From Alistipes sp. (lineage in GTDB: Bacteria > Bacteroidota > Bacteroidia > Bacteroidales > Rikenellaceae), in the NCBI RefSeq assembly GCF_020026455.1, contig NZ_JAHHQJ010000008.1, positions 56,341 through 120,340 of the forward strand: a stretch of 64,000 nt of DNA, in the 5' to 3' direction. The translations under genes and the position numbers were made by a program. Of this stretch, positions 52,840 to 60,363 are shown piece by piece. The notes beneath the pieces were generated by a model, which was not told the DNA's origin, searched no databases, and worked only from the letters and a program-made list of their open reading frames with translations. Position 1 is the first letter of the stretch. Every line of letters begins with the position of its first letter.

Positions 52840-54312
52840 TCAGAGCGGCATGGCGGGAAGCGCCCAGCCGTCGCGGTAGGTGTGTTTGATCAGCTCCTGG
52901 GCGAACTGCTGTGCGTTCACGGGATCGGTCCAGGTCTTGTCGAAGGTCGGGTGTCCGTCCTTGATGTGGAAGCCGTCCTTGATGACCGTGCGGATCATGG
53001 CGTCGTCCGGGATGTTCGTGAAACGCATGTTCGGGCCGTCCCACTCCAGCACCTGGTTGAGGCTCTGGAGGCGTACCGCCAGCACGCCCATGACGACCAT
53101 TTCGTTGAACGGTCCGGCTTCGCTGAAGTCCGATGCCGAAAGCACGCGGTCGTCGGCATCCTCCTTGCAGGCGCGCACCCAGTCCATCTGGTGCGATTCG
53201 GTGATCTCGCGCAACACCTTCGGAGCCTCGGGAACACGGCCCGAAACCAGATAGGGATCCTTGCCGTAGCAGCCGCAGATCAGCGTATCCTTCGTGCCGT
53301 AGAAGATGGCGCCGCCACCGCTCACGTTCAGGTCCTTGCCGGCCGGAAGTCCTGCGGGACGCTCCGGCATCAGGCCGCCGTCGTACCAGTGGACCTCGAC
53401 TTCGGGCATGGCCACCTTCGGCATGTTGTCGCGGGCCGGGAAGATGAACTTCACGCGCTGTGCCGAGGGAGCGGACTCGTTCAGCAGCAGCGTCGAACTG
53501 CCCTCCACCTTGGTCGGATAACCCAGCTTCAGCCCCTTGAACACGGGGTGCAGGATATGGCAGGCCATATCGCCCAGCGCACCGGTTCCGAAATCCCACC
53601 ATCCGCGGAAGTTCCACGGCGTATAGGCGGCGTTGTAGGGACGGTAGGGGGCCGGACCGATGAAGGAGTCCCAGTTCATCGTCTTGGGGATGCGCATGTC
53701 CTCCTCGGGACGCGCCAGGCCCTGCGGCCAGATGGGACGGTCGGTGAAGGTATCCACACGGCGCACCTCGCCGATCTCGCCGTTCCAGATCCATTCGCAG
53801 ACCTTGCGCACGCCTTCATCCGATGCGCCCTGGTTGCCCATCTGCGTGGCCACCTTGTATTTGTCGGCCAGTTTGGTCAGCAGGCGCGACTCGTAGACGG
53901 TGTGTGTCAGCGGTTTCTCACAATATACATGCTTGCCGGCGGTGATGGCGTCGGCGGCGATGATGGCGTGGGTGTGGTCCGCCGTAGCGATCATCACGGC
54001 ATCGGCTGACTTGAGCATCTCGTCGTACATCTTGCGGTAGTCGTTGAACTTCCTGGCCGCAGGATAACGTTCGAAAACGTGGCCGGCATATTTCCAGTCG
54101 ACGTCGCACAGACCGATGATGTTCTGGCTCTCCAGCCCCTTCAGCACCGAAGCGCCGCGTCCGCCGACGCCGACACCCAGGATGTTGAGTTTGTCGCTGG
54201 GGGCCGTGTAGCCGAACTTCTTGCCCAGCACGGTGCTGGGTACGACCGCCAAACCGATCGCAGCAGCCGCTCCCTGCTTCAGGAACGCTCTTCTTGACAT
54301 TTCTTTTGCCAT
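52840..54312 (-). CDS. Tat-exported Gfo/Idh/MocA-family oxidoreductase
   Basis: 490 residues. The start carries a twin-arginine signal, MSRRAFLKQGAAAAIGLAVV, so the protein is exported folded with its nicotinamide cofactor. The nucleotide-binding fold is at about 40-150 (LNILGVGVGGRGASVLKGL, ADAVMIATADHTHA, AGKHVYCEKPLTHT with the family Lys in EKP). The substrate domain continues to the C-terminus (NFRGWWDFGTGALGDMACHILH). By analogy with Bacteroides it would oxidise the C3 hydroxyl of glycosides, or reduce the product, working with DUF1080. The tatA gene immediately upstream fits the Tat signal. Confidence 0.9.
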   Translation of the reverse strand: MAKEMSRRAFLKQGAAAAIGLAVVPSTVLGKKFGYTAPSDKLNILGVGVGGRGASVLKGLESQNIIGLCDVDWKYAGHVFERYPAARKFNDYRKMYDEMLKSADAVMIATADHTHAIIAADAITAGKHVYCEKPLTHTVYESRLLTKLADKYKVATQMGNQGASDEGVRKVCEWIWNGEIGEVRRVDTFTDRPIWPQGLARPEEDMRIPKTMNWDSFIGPAPYRPYNAAYTPWNFRGWWDFGTGALGDMACHILHPVFKGLKLGYPTKVEGSSTLLLNESAPSAQRVKFIFPARDNMPKVAMPEVEVHWYDGGLMPERPAGLPAGKDLNVSGGGAIFYGTKDTLICGCYGKDPYLVSGRVPEAPKVLREITESHQMDWVRACKEDADDRVLSASDFSEAGPFNEMVVMGVLAVRLQSLNQVLEWDGPNMRFTNIPDDAMIRTVIKDGFHIKDGHPTFDKTWTDPVNAQQFAQELIKHTYRDGWALPAMPL

Positions 54313-54345
54313 CGTTTCAAGGTTTAATTTGAGTTAGTATTGAGG

Positions 54346-54510
54346 TTATTTGATGTTCTTCTCGATGTTGTCGACCTCGTCCTTGAAGATCTTGTAGCCT
54401 TTGCCCAGGCCCTTCATCAATTCCGGGATCTTCGTGCCGCCGAACAGCAGCAGCACGACAAGCGCAATGACGACGACTTGTCCCGCGCCGATAAATAACA
54501 GATGATTCAT
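54346..54510 (-). CDS. tatA: Twin-arginine translocase subunit TatA/E, 54 residues
   Basis: Short gene read directly from the minus strand: ATG at 54510, TAA at 54348-54346. The peptide begins MNHLLFIGAGQVVVIALVV, giving one membrane helix, then the TatA hinge FGGTKIPELMKGLGKGYK with the conserved Phe-Gly and an amphipathic helix, and ends in a charged tail. Length is at the short end of the family. It lies between two oxidoreductase genes, the downstream one carrying a Tat signal, so a dedicated Tat pore subunit seems to be co-expressed with its cargo. tatC is not in this window. Confidence 0.92.
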   Translation of the reverse strand: MNHLLFIGAGQVVVIALVVLLLFGGTKIPELMKGLGKGYKIFKDEVDNIEKNIK

Positions 54511-54540
54511 AGTTCAGGTAGTTTTTGGGTTATACGTTTC

Positions 54541-55614
54541 TCATGCGTGTCTGCGCAGCAGGCCGTAGCCGTTCTTCATCGTGCGGCGGCGTTCGCGGAT
54601 CTGCCGCAGGGTCTCCAGCTCCCCGATGGCCGGGAGGTCGTGCCCCTGCGCATCGTGCAGAAAGCGCCAGGCATACTCCGAAGCCAGCGCCGCGTCGCGG
54701 AACGTCGGGAGGGTCTCGCTGCGGCGGCCCGTCTCGATCGACTCGGCGAAGAGTTTGCACAGCGTGTCGATATTCTTGCCCCCGTAGGGCTGGATGAGGC
54801 GGTGGGTCTGCGTCACGCCGTGCAGCTCGACGATCGCCGTCTTGAAGTCGTGCGTCATGCGCGCAATGCCCTTCGTGCCGATGATGTCCACGTAGGAATT
54901 GTGGGTCTGCGTCTGTGCCAGCTGGCCGTAGACATGCCCCTGGGTGATGTCGAAGACAACGCCGTTCTCAAACGTGCCGTGGCACTGCAGCCACCAGGGG
55001 TCCTTGTAGTTCCACATCCGCACGGCCTGGGCGTTCCAGGTCTTGAATTCCGACTGGGCATACCAGCGTGCGATGTCCACATAGTGCATGCCGCAGTCGT
55101 GGAAGGCCGGGCCTTCGTATTCGTGGCCCTCGCCCGGCGCCAGCCCCGGAGTCATGTGGCAGACCCGGATGATGGCCAGTTCGCCGATCTGGCCCTGGGC
55201 GATGAAATCCTTGATCGTATTGTGATACCAGGAGTTGCGCAGATAGAGGTTCACCGTCGAGAATTGGGGAGCCTTCTCGGCCAGTTCGACGGCCTGCCAT
55301 TCGTTTTCGATACTGTCGGCGATGGGTTTTTCGGCGATGACGTGCTTGCCTGCGGCGAAAGCCCGCTCGATCTGCGCTTTGCGCGAGTCTGCCAGAGCGA
55401 ACAGCCCCACGACACGCACCTCGGGATCGTCGAAAATAACCTGTTCGTCGTCCACCACCTTCGCCCCGGGAGCCAGCTTGCGCGCCAGGTCCCGCGATTC
55501 GGCACAGACGTCGCAGATGTACGCAACGTCCCACCTGCCGCTTTTCTGCATCTCGTCGAGGTAGAAACCTCCCATTCTGCCGAAGCCGATAAGGCCTACT
55601 TTTACAGGATTCAT
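54541..55614 (-). CDS. Gfo/Idh/MocA-family oxidoreductase, cytoplasmic
   Basis: 357 residues with no signal peptide. NAD(P)-binding fold at the N-terminus (VKVGLIGFGRMGGFYLDEM), followed by VRVVGLFALADSRKAQIE and AGKHVIAEKPIADS with the family EKP Lys. The substrate domain has PAFHDCGMHYVDIARWYA, where the DxGxHxxD-type motif matches catalytic residues of inositol or sugar dehydrogenases. First gene of the operon, downstream of its own promoter. It probably reduces or oxidises the sugar product that reaches the cytoplasm. Confidence 0.87.
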   Translation of the reverse strand: MNPVKVGLIGFGRMGGFYLDEMQKSGRWDVAYICDVCAESRDLARKLAPGAKVVDDEQVIFDDPEVRVVGLFALADSRKAQIERAFAAGKHVIAEKPIADSIENEWQAVELAEKAPQFSTVNLYLRNSWYHNTIKDFIAQGQIGELAIIRVCHMTPGLAPGEGHEYEGPAFHDCGMHYVDIARWYAQSEFKTWNAQAVRMWNYKDPWWLQCHGTFENGVVFDITQGHVYGQLAQTQTHNSYVDIIGTKGIARMTHDFKTAIVELHGVTQTHRLIQPYGGKNIDTLCKLFAESIETGRRSETLPTFRDAALASEYAWRFLHDAQGHDLPAIGELETLRQIRERRRTMKNGYGLLRRHA

Positions 55615-55706
55615 CGTGTAGTCAATAAGGTCGATTAAAAGTTAGGTTGAGCGTCGCGCCTCCCGTTTCCGACGGGGAAATAGCGGCAGGCACACTGCAT
55701 TCCTTA

Positions 55707-55714
55707 CAAAATTA
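55707..55714 (-). promoter_or_regulatory. -7 box of the sugar-pathway operon
   Basis: TAATTTTG on the minus strand is a perfect TAnnTTTG element, giving a leader of about 85 bases to the start at 55614. No clear -33 element. Confidence 0.6.
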
Positions 55715-55837
55715 CCCCGAATAGTCTTCGATTCGAAATCTGGAGTGGAAAATGTAGAATCTGTTTTATAACATATATCTAATAAACAACACGTTAATAT
55801 CTCTAAAAACCGAAAAAATGTAGACCGCTTGGAACGA

Positions 55838-57502
55838 TCAACCGTCCGTTTTACCGTCCGTTTTACGGGCCGTTCCGATCTTCATGACCATCTTTTCGAA
55901 CTCCTCGCGCGAGTAAGCCGCCTTGTTGCGCACCTTGGTCCGGTAGTTATAGACGGTCGACAGCGAGCATCGCAGGAACGAGGCGATCTTCGCGCTGTCG
56001 GTGATGCCCAGACGCAGCAGGGCGAAAATCCGCAGTTCCCGGTTCAGCAGATCCTCCTGCTTGGGCACGATCCGCTCGTCCTCGGTCAGCAGGGCATTGA
56101 AGTCCTCGACGAACGACGGGTAGAGGTTCAGGAAGATGGCATCGAAATTCTTGTAGAGTTCATCCTGCTCGTCCTCGAGCATCGAGGTCGACTTGAGCCG
56201 CCGGTTGAGTTCGTCGAATTTCCGGTCCTGGGCCAGTTTCTTGAGCGACTTGCGGTAGTTGTCCATCTTGTCGATATAGATGGAGCAGAGGTCGAAGAAC
56301 CGCGCGATGTACTGCACCTTGACGGCGTTGGAATCCGACAGCTGTCCGTTCTTCTCGCCCAGTTCCTTGTTGAGCCGGGCCAGCTTGGCATTGGTCTGCG
56401 AAAGCTCCTCCTTGATGCGGTAGACCTTGCGAAGCTGCTTGCAGAGGTAGGCGAACAGCAGGATGAGAACCGCCGACAACAGACTGATCAGCGCCAGATA
56501 GTATTGCAGCTTGTGCTTGGTGCGGGCCTCCTTGGCCTGATGCGAGGCAATGATGATCGAGTAGAGTTCCGCCATCTGGACCGTGCGGAACTGCACGTTG
56601 GAAAAGAGTGCATCCTCGACGGCCGCCTGCGTGTAGCGGAACGCGCGGGAAAGGTCTCCGTGACGGTAATAGAGCGTCGCAAGGGCCTGAAAGGCGGCAT
56701 TTTCCTTCGTGGAATTGCGGATGTCGGTCATCGCCGAGAGCGTGTAGTACTTCCGCGCCAGCCAGTCGTCCCCGCGGCGGCGGTAGAAGCTGCCCATCAG
56801 ATAGGCACACTCGGCATAGAGCTGCGAATCGGGCTCGAGGCTGTCCAGAAGGCCCAGCAGGCGGACCTCCATGTCGTGCGACTGGTTGCGGCGGCTCATC
56901 TGGTAGAGCCGGTCGAGCTTGTAGGGCAGCAAGGCCGTGTCGGCCACCAGGATCACCGAATCCTGATAGCGCTCCTCCTGTTTGCGGAAGCGCCGCTGCC
57001 CGCTGAACGCCTCGTATTGCTGGTAGAAACGGTTGTAGGCCTTGTAGTAGGTCACCAGCATGTCGCGGGCTACCGACCGGCGGTCGATCGAGTCCAGAAT
57101 CCGCTTCGCCTCGATCGACATACCCGTCGAGGAGTAGAGCTCCGCCAGCCGTATTCCCGAAAGAGTGACCTTGCGGCGGTCGCCCAGACGCCGCGCCAGC
57201 ACGACGTTGCGCTCCGTGTAGCGGATGGCCGAGTCGAGTTTGTACTTGTGGAATTCGCCGAAGAGCCGGTCGTTGATCTCGTACTCCTGCGCGGGAGTCA
57301 GACTGCTCACGCTCAGCAGACGCCGCAGGTCGGCGATGCGCTGCTCCTTCCGGCAGTCGAAGACCTGACGGCTGGCGATCATGTGGTCCAGTTTGTCCGA
57401 CAGCGTCTGTGTTTCGTTTTGCTCGCAGGCCGACGATAGGACGGCTACAGCGCAGGGCAACAGCAGTTTTGGCAGCAGGTATGTAGGTTTCAGCAGTTTC
57501 AT
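55838..57502 (-). CDS. DUF6377-type membrane-bound transcriptional regulator
   Basis: 554 residues from the ATG at 57502; an upstream in-frame extension lacks a signal. An N-terminal signal or lipobox (AVLSSAC at 20-26) is followed by helical TPR-like repeats to about 320 (LAELYSSTGMSIEAKRIL, YAECAYLMGSFYRRRGDDWLARKYY, LATLYYRHGDLSRAFRYTQ). One membrane helix lies near 340 (YYLALISLLSAVLILLFAYL), then a coiled coil, and a C-terminal LuxR-like helix-turn-helix (ELRIFALLRLGITDSAKIASFLRCSLSTVYNYRTKV). Regulators of this type neighbour 3-keto-glycoside pathway genes in Bacteroides, so it likely senses a periplasmic sugar and controls the adjacent operon. The C-terminus ends in a GKTDGKTDG repeat. 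Confidence 0.83.
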   Translation of the reverse strand: MKLLKPTYLLPKLLLPCAVAVLSSACEQNETQTLSDKLDHMIASRQVFDCRKEQRIADLRRLLSVSSLTPAQEYEINDRLFGEFHKYKLDSAIRYTERNVVLARRLGDRRKVTLSGIRLAELYSSTGMSIEAKRILDSIDRRSVARDMLVTYYKAYNRFYQQYEAFSGQRRFRKQEERYQDSVILVADTALLPYKLDRLYQMSRRNQSHDMEVRLLGLLDSLEPDSQLYAECAYLMGSFYRRRGDDWLARKYYTLSAMTDIRNSTKENAAFQALATLYYRHGDLSRAFRYTQAAVEDALFSNVQFRTVQMAELYSIIIASHQAKEARTKHKLQYYLALISLLSAVLILLFAYLCKQLRKVYRIKEELSQTNAKLARLNKELGEKNGQLSDSNAVKVQYIARFFDLCSIYIDKMDNYRKSLKKLAQDRKFDELNRRLKSTSMLEDEQDELYKNFDAIFLNLYPSFVEDFNALLTEDERIVPKQEDLLNRELRIFALLRLGITDSAKIASFLRCSLSTVYNYRTKVRNKAAYSREEFEKMVMKIGTARKTDGKTDG

Positions 57503-57541
57503 GGTCGGGGTTGGGGCTGCAGGGAGCGCCTGCAAGCAGGA

Positions 57542-57549
57542 CAAAAATA
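57542..57549 (-). promoter_or_regulatory. -7 box of the DUF6377 regulator gene
   Basis: TATTTTTG on the minus strand, 40 bases before the start codon at 57502. Confidence 0.6.
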
Positions 57550-58057
57550 CAATTTTTTGCCCAATGGCGGCTCTCTCTTTCAATCTTTCTTGTTTTCTGC
57601 CGCAAGGGCTCAGCGCCCGTTGCAAACCAAAAAGAAGAGTCGTTCCGGACTCCGGGCTCCGATTTCGGAACGAAACATCCCTATTCCCGGTTCAAGATAC
57701 GAAAAATCGCCGACATCCGGAACAGAACGGACAAAAAAGAATCCCCGGCGACAAAATCGCCGGAGATTCGGACAAGAGCCTGCCGGAGGGCACCACGAAG
57801 AGCGGCGACGCATCGACCGACGCGCCATTTTCGCCGCGGAAGTCGCCCTCCCCAAGCATCTGGCCGGATTCCCGATCTGACGGACCCGGCCCCGCCCCGG
57901 GACATAACAACAAACCCTTTACCCAGAAGCGCTGCAACACCCCCTTGGTCCCGGAGCGTTGCAACAAACCCTTGTCCCCGGAGCATCACGACAGGCCCTT
58001 CGCCCCGGAGCACGCAACAAACTCTCGGCTCCGGAGCATTGCGACAGGCTCTCGGCC
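57550..58057. other. Gene-free GC-rich region ending in a tandem repeat array
   Basis: I find no supported gene on either strand; open frames here have strong compositional bias and no domains. The right part holds the 27-bp repeat array, listed separately. Confidence 0.55.
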
Positions 58058-58060
58058 CTA
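57928..58060. repeat. Degenerate 27-bp tandem repeat, about five copies
   Basis: Units begin AGC at 57928, 57955, 57982, 58009 and 58035 and end CCCCGG or similar, with lengths 27, 27, 27, 26 and 26 (for example AGCGTTGCAACAAACCC followed by TTGTCCCCGG). A weaker unit may precede at about 57902. The array abuts the stop codon of the minus-strand gene that ends at 58058. Confidence 0.8.
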
Positions 58061-58570
58061 AGCCATCTTTTCCGGCGGGCAGATCTGCAGCCGAGTCAGC
58101 GGACGGTATTCCAGATCCGCATATTCGAAGGCCTGCATGGCGGCAAAACGGTTGTCGGGCGTATGATACATGGCCACCGAGATTGCCGGAACCCGCGCAT
58201 GGGGCATTTCCAACAGCCGGTCCACATTTCCGGCCGCCACGAGATCCTCCACTTCACGACTCTGGGAACGCTCGAAGTAGAGTTCTTCATAGCGCAGGTA
58301 ACAGCGCCCGGCGCGGTGGTAGGGCGCACCCTCGGCGCTGAAAAAGCGCGCCGCGAGGGAGATCATCCCCGCCAGGGCCAGCGTCCCGCCGATGAAGACC
58401 GCCGCCGAACGGAGGTTGTTGGTCATCGAGCCCGCATAAACATGATTCAGAAACAGCAGCGCCACACCAGCCGCGAGAAGCGCAACAGGCAGTACGAGGG
58501 ACTTGCGGCGGCGCACCACAACCTCCCCGGGCAAGGCGTACATCGCCTCGCAAATTTTAATCTTATCCAT
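58058..58570 (-). CDS. Small membrane protein of unknown function
   Basis: 170 residues. Two hydrophobic segments (LVLPVALLAAGVALLFLNHVY near 25-45 and AAVFIGGTLALAGMISLAA near 56-75), followed by a soluble region of about 95 residues (YLRYEELYFERSQ, VEDLVAAGNVDRLLEMP, ISVAMYHTPDNRFAAMQAFEYADLEYRPL). The last part could be a small PH-like or sensory fold, but I recognise no family. It is a plausible lineage-restricted gene: clean start, normal codon use, no frameshift. Its stop codon lies at the edge of the tandem repeat array. Confidence 0.7.
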   Translation of the reverse strand: MDKIKICEAMYALPGEVVVRRRKSLVLPVALLAAGVALLFLNHVYAGSMTNNLRSAAVFIGGTLALAGMISLAARFFSAEGAPYHRAGRCYLRYEELYFERSQSREVEDLVAAGNVDRLLEMPHARVPAISVAMYHTPDNRFAAMQAFEYADLEYRPLTRLQICPPEKMA

Positions 58571-58647
58571 ATATCTCTTTCGTTATTGGCAAATGTTCGT
58601 ATTTCAACCACAGGGAACGGAAAACCGTTCCGGAAACGACACACGTG

Positions 58648-59040
58648 CTAAATAATGAGCCGCCGCAGCCGGTAGACATAGTAATCCACGGCATGCGGTC
58701 CGGCGGAGAGATCGGAGGTTTGGAACGTAGCGGTTAACTTGGAAACTCCCGTACCGCAGCCCCGCAAGGCGGCGCCGCGCACGACGGCGCGTTCGGCCGG
58801 AATCTGCCGGTCGCCATAACGGAACGAAGGCTGCGCCGGGCAGGAATTCGCCTCCCGGAACACACGGGGTTGGTGATTCAGATCCGAATTGTGCGTCCGC
58901 TCGCACTGCCACTCGTCTGCATTATCGCCCGCCAAGAAGGCCGCAGCCGGAGCCTGCCACCGGGTGCACACACCGTTGCCGCTCTCCGAAAAGAGCAGGA
59001 CCGCCGCGAAGGCCAACACGATGAAAAGCAATTTACGCAT
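58648..59040 (-). CDS. Small secreted protein of unknown function
   Basis: 130 residues from the ATG at 59040; a longer frame starts at 59091 but begins upstream of the predicted transcription start. Residues 1-20 (MRKLLFIVLAFAAVLLFSES) are a signal peptide or a membrane anchor. The rest is rich in Arg, Ala and Cys (four Cys: VCTRW, WQCERT, NSCPAQ, RGCGTG), suggesting two disulfides in the periplasm. No family recognised. A clear promoter supports that it is a real gene. Confidence 0.55.
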   Translation of the reverse strand: MRKLLFIVLAFAAVLLFSESGNGVCTRWQAPAAAFLAGDNADEWQCERTHNSDLNHQPRVFREANSCPAQPSFRYGDRQIPAERAVVRGAALRGCGTGVSKLTATFQTSDLSAGPHAVDYYVYRLRRLII

Positions 59041-59069
59041 CAATACGGTTCGGAAAATCTGACTGGCTG

Positions 59070-59077
59070 CAAAGTTA
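59070..59077 (-). promoter_or_regulatory. -7 box of the small secreted protein gene
   Basis: TAACTTTG on the minus strand, 30 bases before the start codon at 59040; the transcript would begin close to 59063. Confidence 0.6.
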
Positions 59078-59260
59078 CATTTTTTTCGCAAAAAACCGCG
59101 GCCGCGACCGAAATTATCCCGGGAAAGTCAGTTTTCCCCGACACGATGCCGACGAAAAAGGCCTTTTTCCACCAGGCGGGATCGCCCCCGCCCTTCGACG
59201 TCGCCGGAGCGGAGCTGCCCCCGGATGCCGCACGGCACAGTTGACCGATACGCCCCGTCC

Positions 59261-59440
59261 GGCCGGGCACAAGAGGTCGGGCACAGGTGGCCGGGCACAG
59301 GTGACCGGACACAGAAAGACTGGGCACAGGAAGCCGAGCACAGGTGGCCAGGCACAGGCGGCCGGGCACAGGAAGTCGGGCACAGGAGACCAGGCACAAG
59401 AAGGCCGGGCACAAAAGAGCCCGCACAAAAGGGCACGACA
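59261..59440. repeat. Minisatellite of 14-15-bp units, about 12 copies
   Basis: The core CACA recurs at 59268, 59282, 59296, 59310, 59325, 59339, 59353, 59367, 59381, 59395, 59410 and 59424, a spacing of 14 bases with two steps of 15. A typical unit is GGGCACAGGTGGCC. The period is not a multiple of three, so the array is not coding. It fills the gap between the small secreted protein gene and the end of the TonB-like gene; the sequence at 59078-59260 next to it holds no supported gene. Confidence 0.85.
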
Positions 59441-59474
59441 AAAGGCCTGGAAAAACCTTCCGCGAAGCCGAAAT

Positions 59475-60278
59475 CTACTGGGGAATAAAGATATAAGTGA
59501 TGGTTCCCGTCTGCCGGGCGGGTGCCGAGCGGTCGATGTTGAACAACGAATTGCGGGCGGCACGCAGGGCCGATTCGCGCATGCACTCGTCGCCCCCCTC
59601 GACGACGCGCGCGCCGGTCACCTTGCCCGTACGGTCCACCGTGACCGAGACCGTCACATCGCCCCCGCCCTCGCACAGATAGGCCGGGACCTCCAGATAA
59701 CGCGACGTACGCACGGGATTGGTGATCGAGAACGACACCGTGACGCGCCCCTTCACCTTGCGGTCCTGACGCTCCGCGCCCTCCTTCCTGCCGTGGCGTT
59801 CGCGGATGGCCCGCTCCTCGGCAAGCCCCTGCTCGTAGGCCTCGCGGTTGGCGCGCATCCGCGCCTCGGCCTCGGCCGCCGCCTCGTTCAGCGCCGCAGC
59901 ATTGGTCCCGCGGTCGTCGCGCAGCTGCTCGTTCAGGGCATTTTCGTTCGACTCCCGGTTGCGGATGCTCCGCCAGTCGATTTCCTCCTGCTGCTGCCGC
60001 TCGCGCACCTCGCGCTCCAGGCGGTCGCGCTCCTGCTCCAGATCAGCCAGCGTCTGAAGGTCGATATACATGCCCTGCTGGTGTGCGCGCCGGCCTATGA
60101 CGATCTTCGACGAGACGAAGCCGATCATCAGCACCAGATAGACGATCAACGTGACGCACAGTCCGATGCGATGGTCGTAGGTCCACGCCCCCACATCCTC
60201 CCTGCGGTTGTCGAAGGGCAGTTTGATCCGCGGTTTGCGGGCGGATTTCGGTTTGTCGTCACGGGAAATTTCAGTCAT
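59475..60278 (-). CDS. TonB-family energy-transducer-like protein
   Basis: 267 residues. A cytoplasmic N-terminus is followed by one membrane helix near 40-58 (IGLCVTLIVYLVLMIGFVSS). A long charged coiled-coil region spans about 75-165 (LADLEQERDRLEREVRERQQQEE, then an Ala/Glu/Arg-rich stretch) where TonB proteins have a Pro-rich spacer. The C-terminal TonB-like domain at about 180-267 has VTVSVTVDRTGKVTGARVV and ALRAARNSLFNID. It likely couples the inner-membrane proton motive force to an outer-membrane receptor; exbB and exbD are not adjacent. Divergent from lpxC/fabZ with a shared promoter region. Confidence 0.8.
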   Translation of the reverse strand: MTEISRDDKPKSARKPRIKLPFDNRREDVGAWTYDHRIGLCVTLIVYLVLMIGFVSSKIVIGRRAHQQGMYIDLQTLADLEQERDRLEREVRERQQQEEIDWRSIRNRESNENALNEQLRDDRGTNAAALNEAAAEAEARMRANREAYEQGLAEERAIRERHGRKEGAERQDRKVKGRVTVSFSITNPVRTSRYLEVPAYLCEGGGDVTVSVTVDRTGKVTGARVVEGGDECMRESALRAARNSLFNIDRSAPARQTGTITYIFIPQ

Positions 60279-60300
60279 TGCGGTGTATCGGAATTTTGAG

Positions 60301-60308
60301 CAAAAGTA
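60301..60308 (-). promoter_or_regulatory. -7 box of the TonB-like gene
   Basis: TACTTTTG on the minus strand, 22 bases before the start codon at 60278. Confidence 0.6.
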
Positions 60309-60330
60309 GCGTTTTTTACCGAAATTTTCC

Positions 60331-60338
60331 TATCTTTG
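60331..60338 (+). promoter_or_regulatory. -7 box of the lpxC/fabZ-lpxA operon
   Basis: TATCTTTG, 25 bases before the ATG at 60364, back to back with the divergent TonB-like gene promoter. Confidence 0.7.
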
Positions 60339-60363
60339 CGTGCAAATATTAGAAACACCGCTT

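Noticed and set aside
57928..59440. Tandem repeats considered as CRISPR arrays
   Set aside because: Units are directly adjacent with no unique spacers, the periods are 14 and 27 bases, and there are no cas genes.
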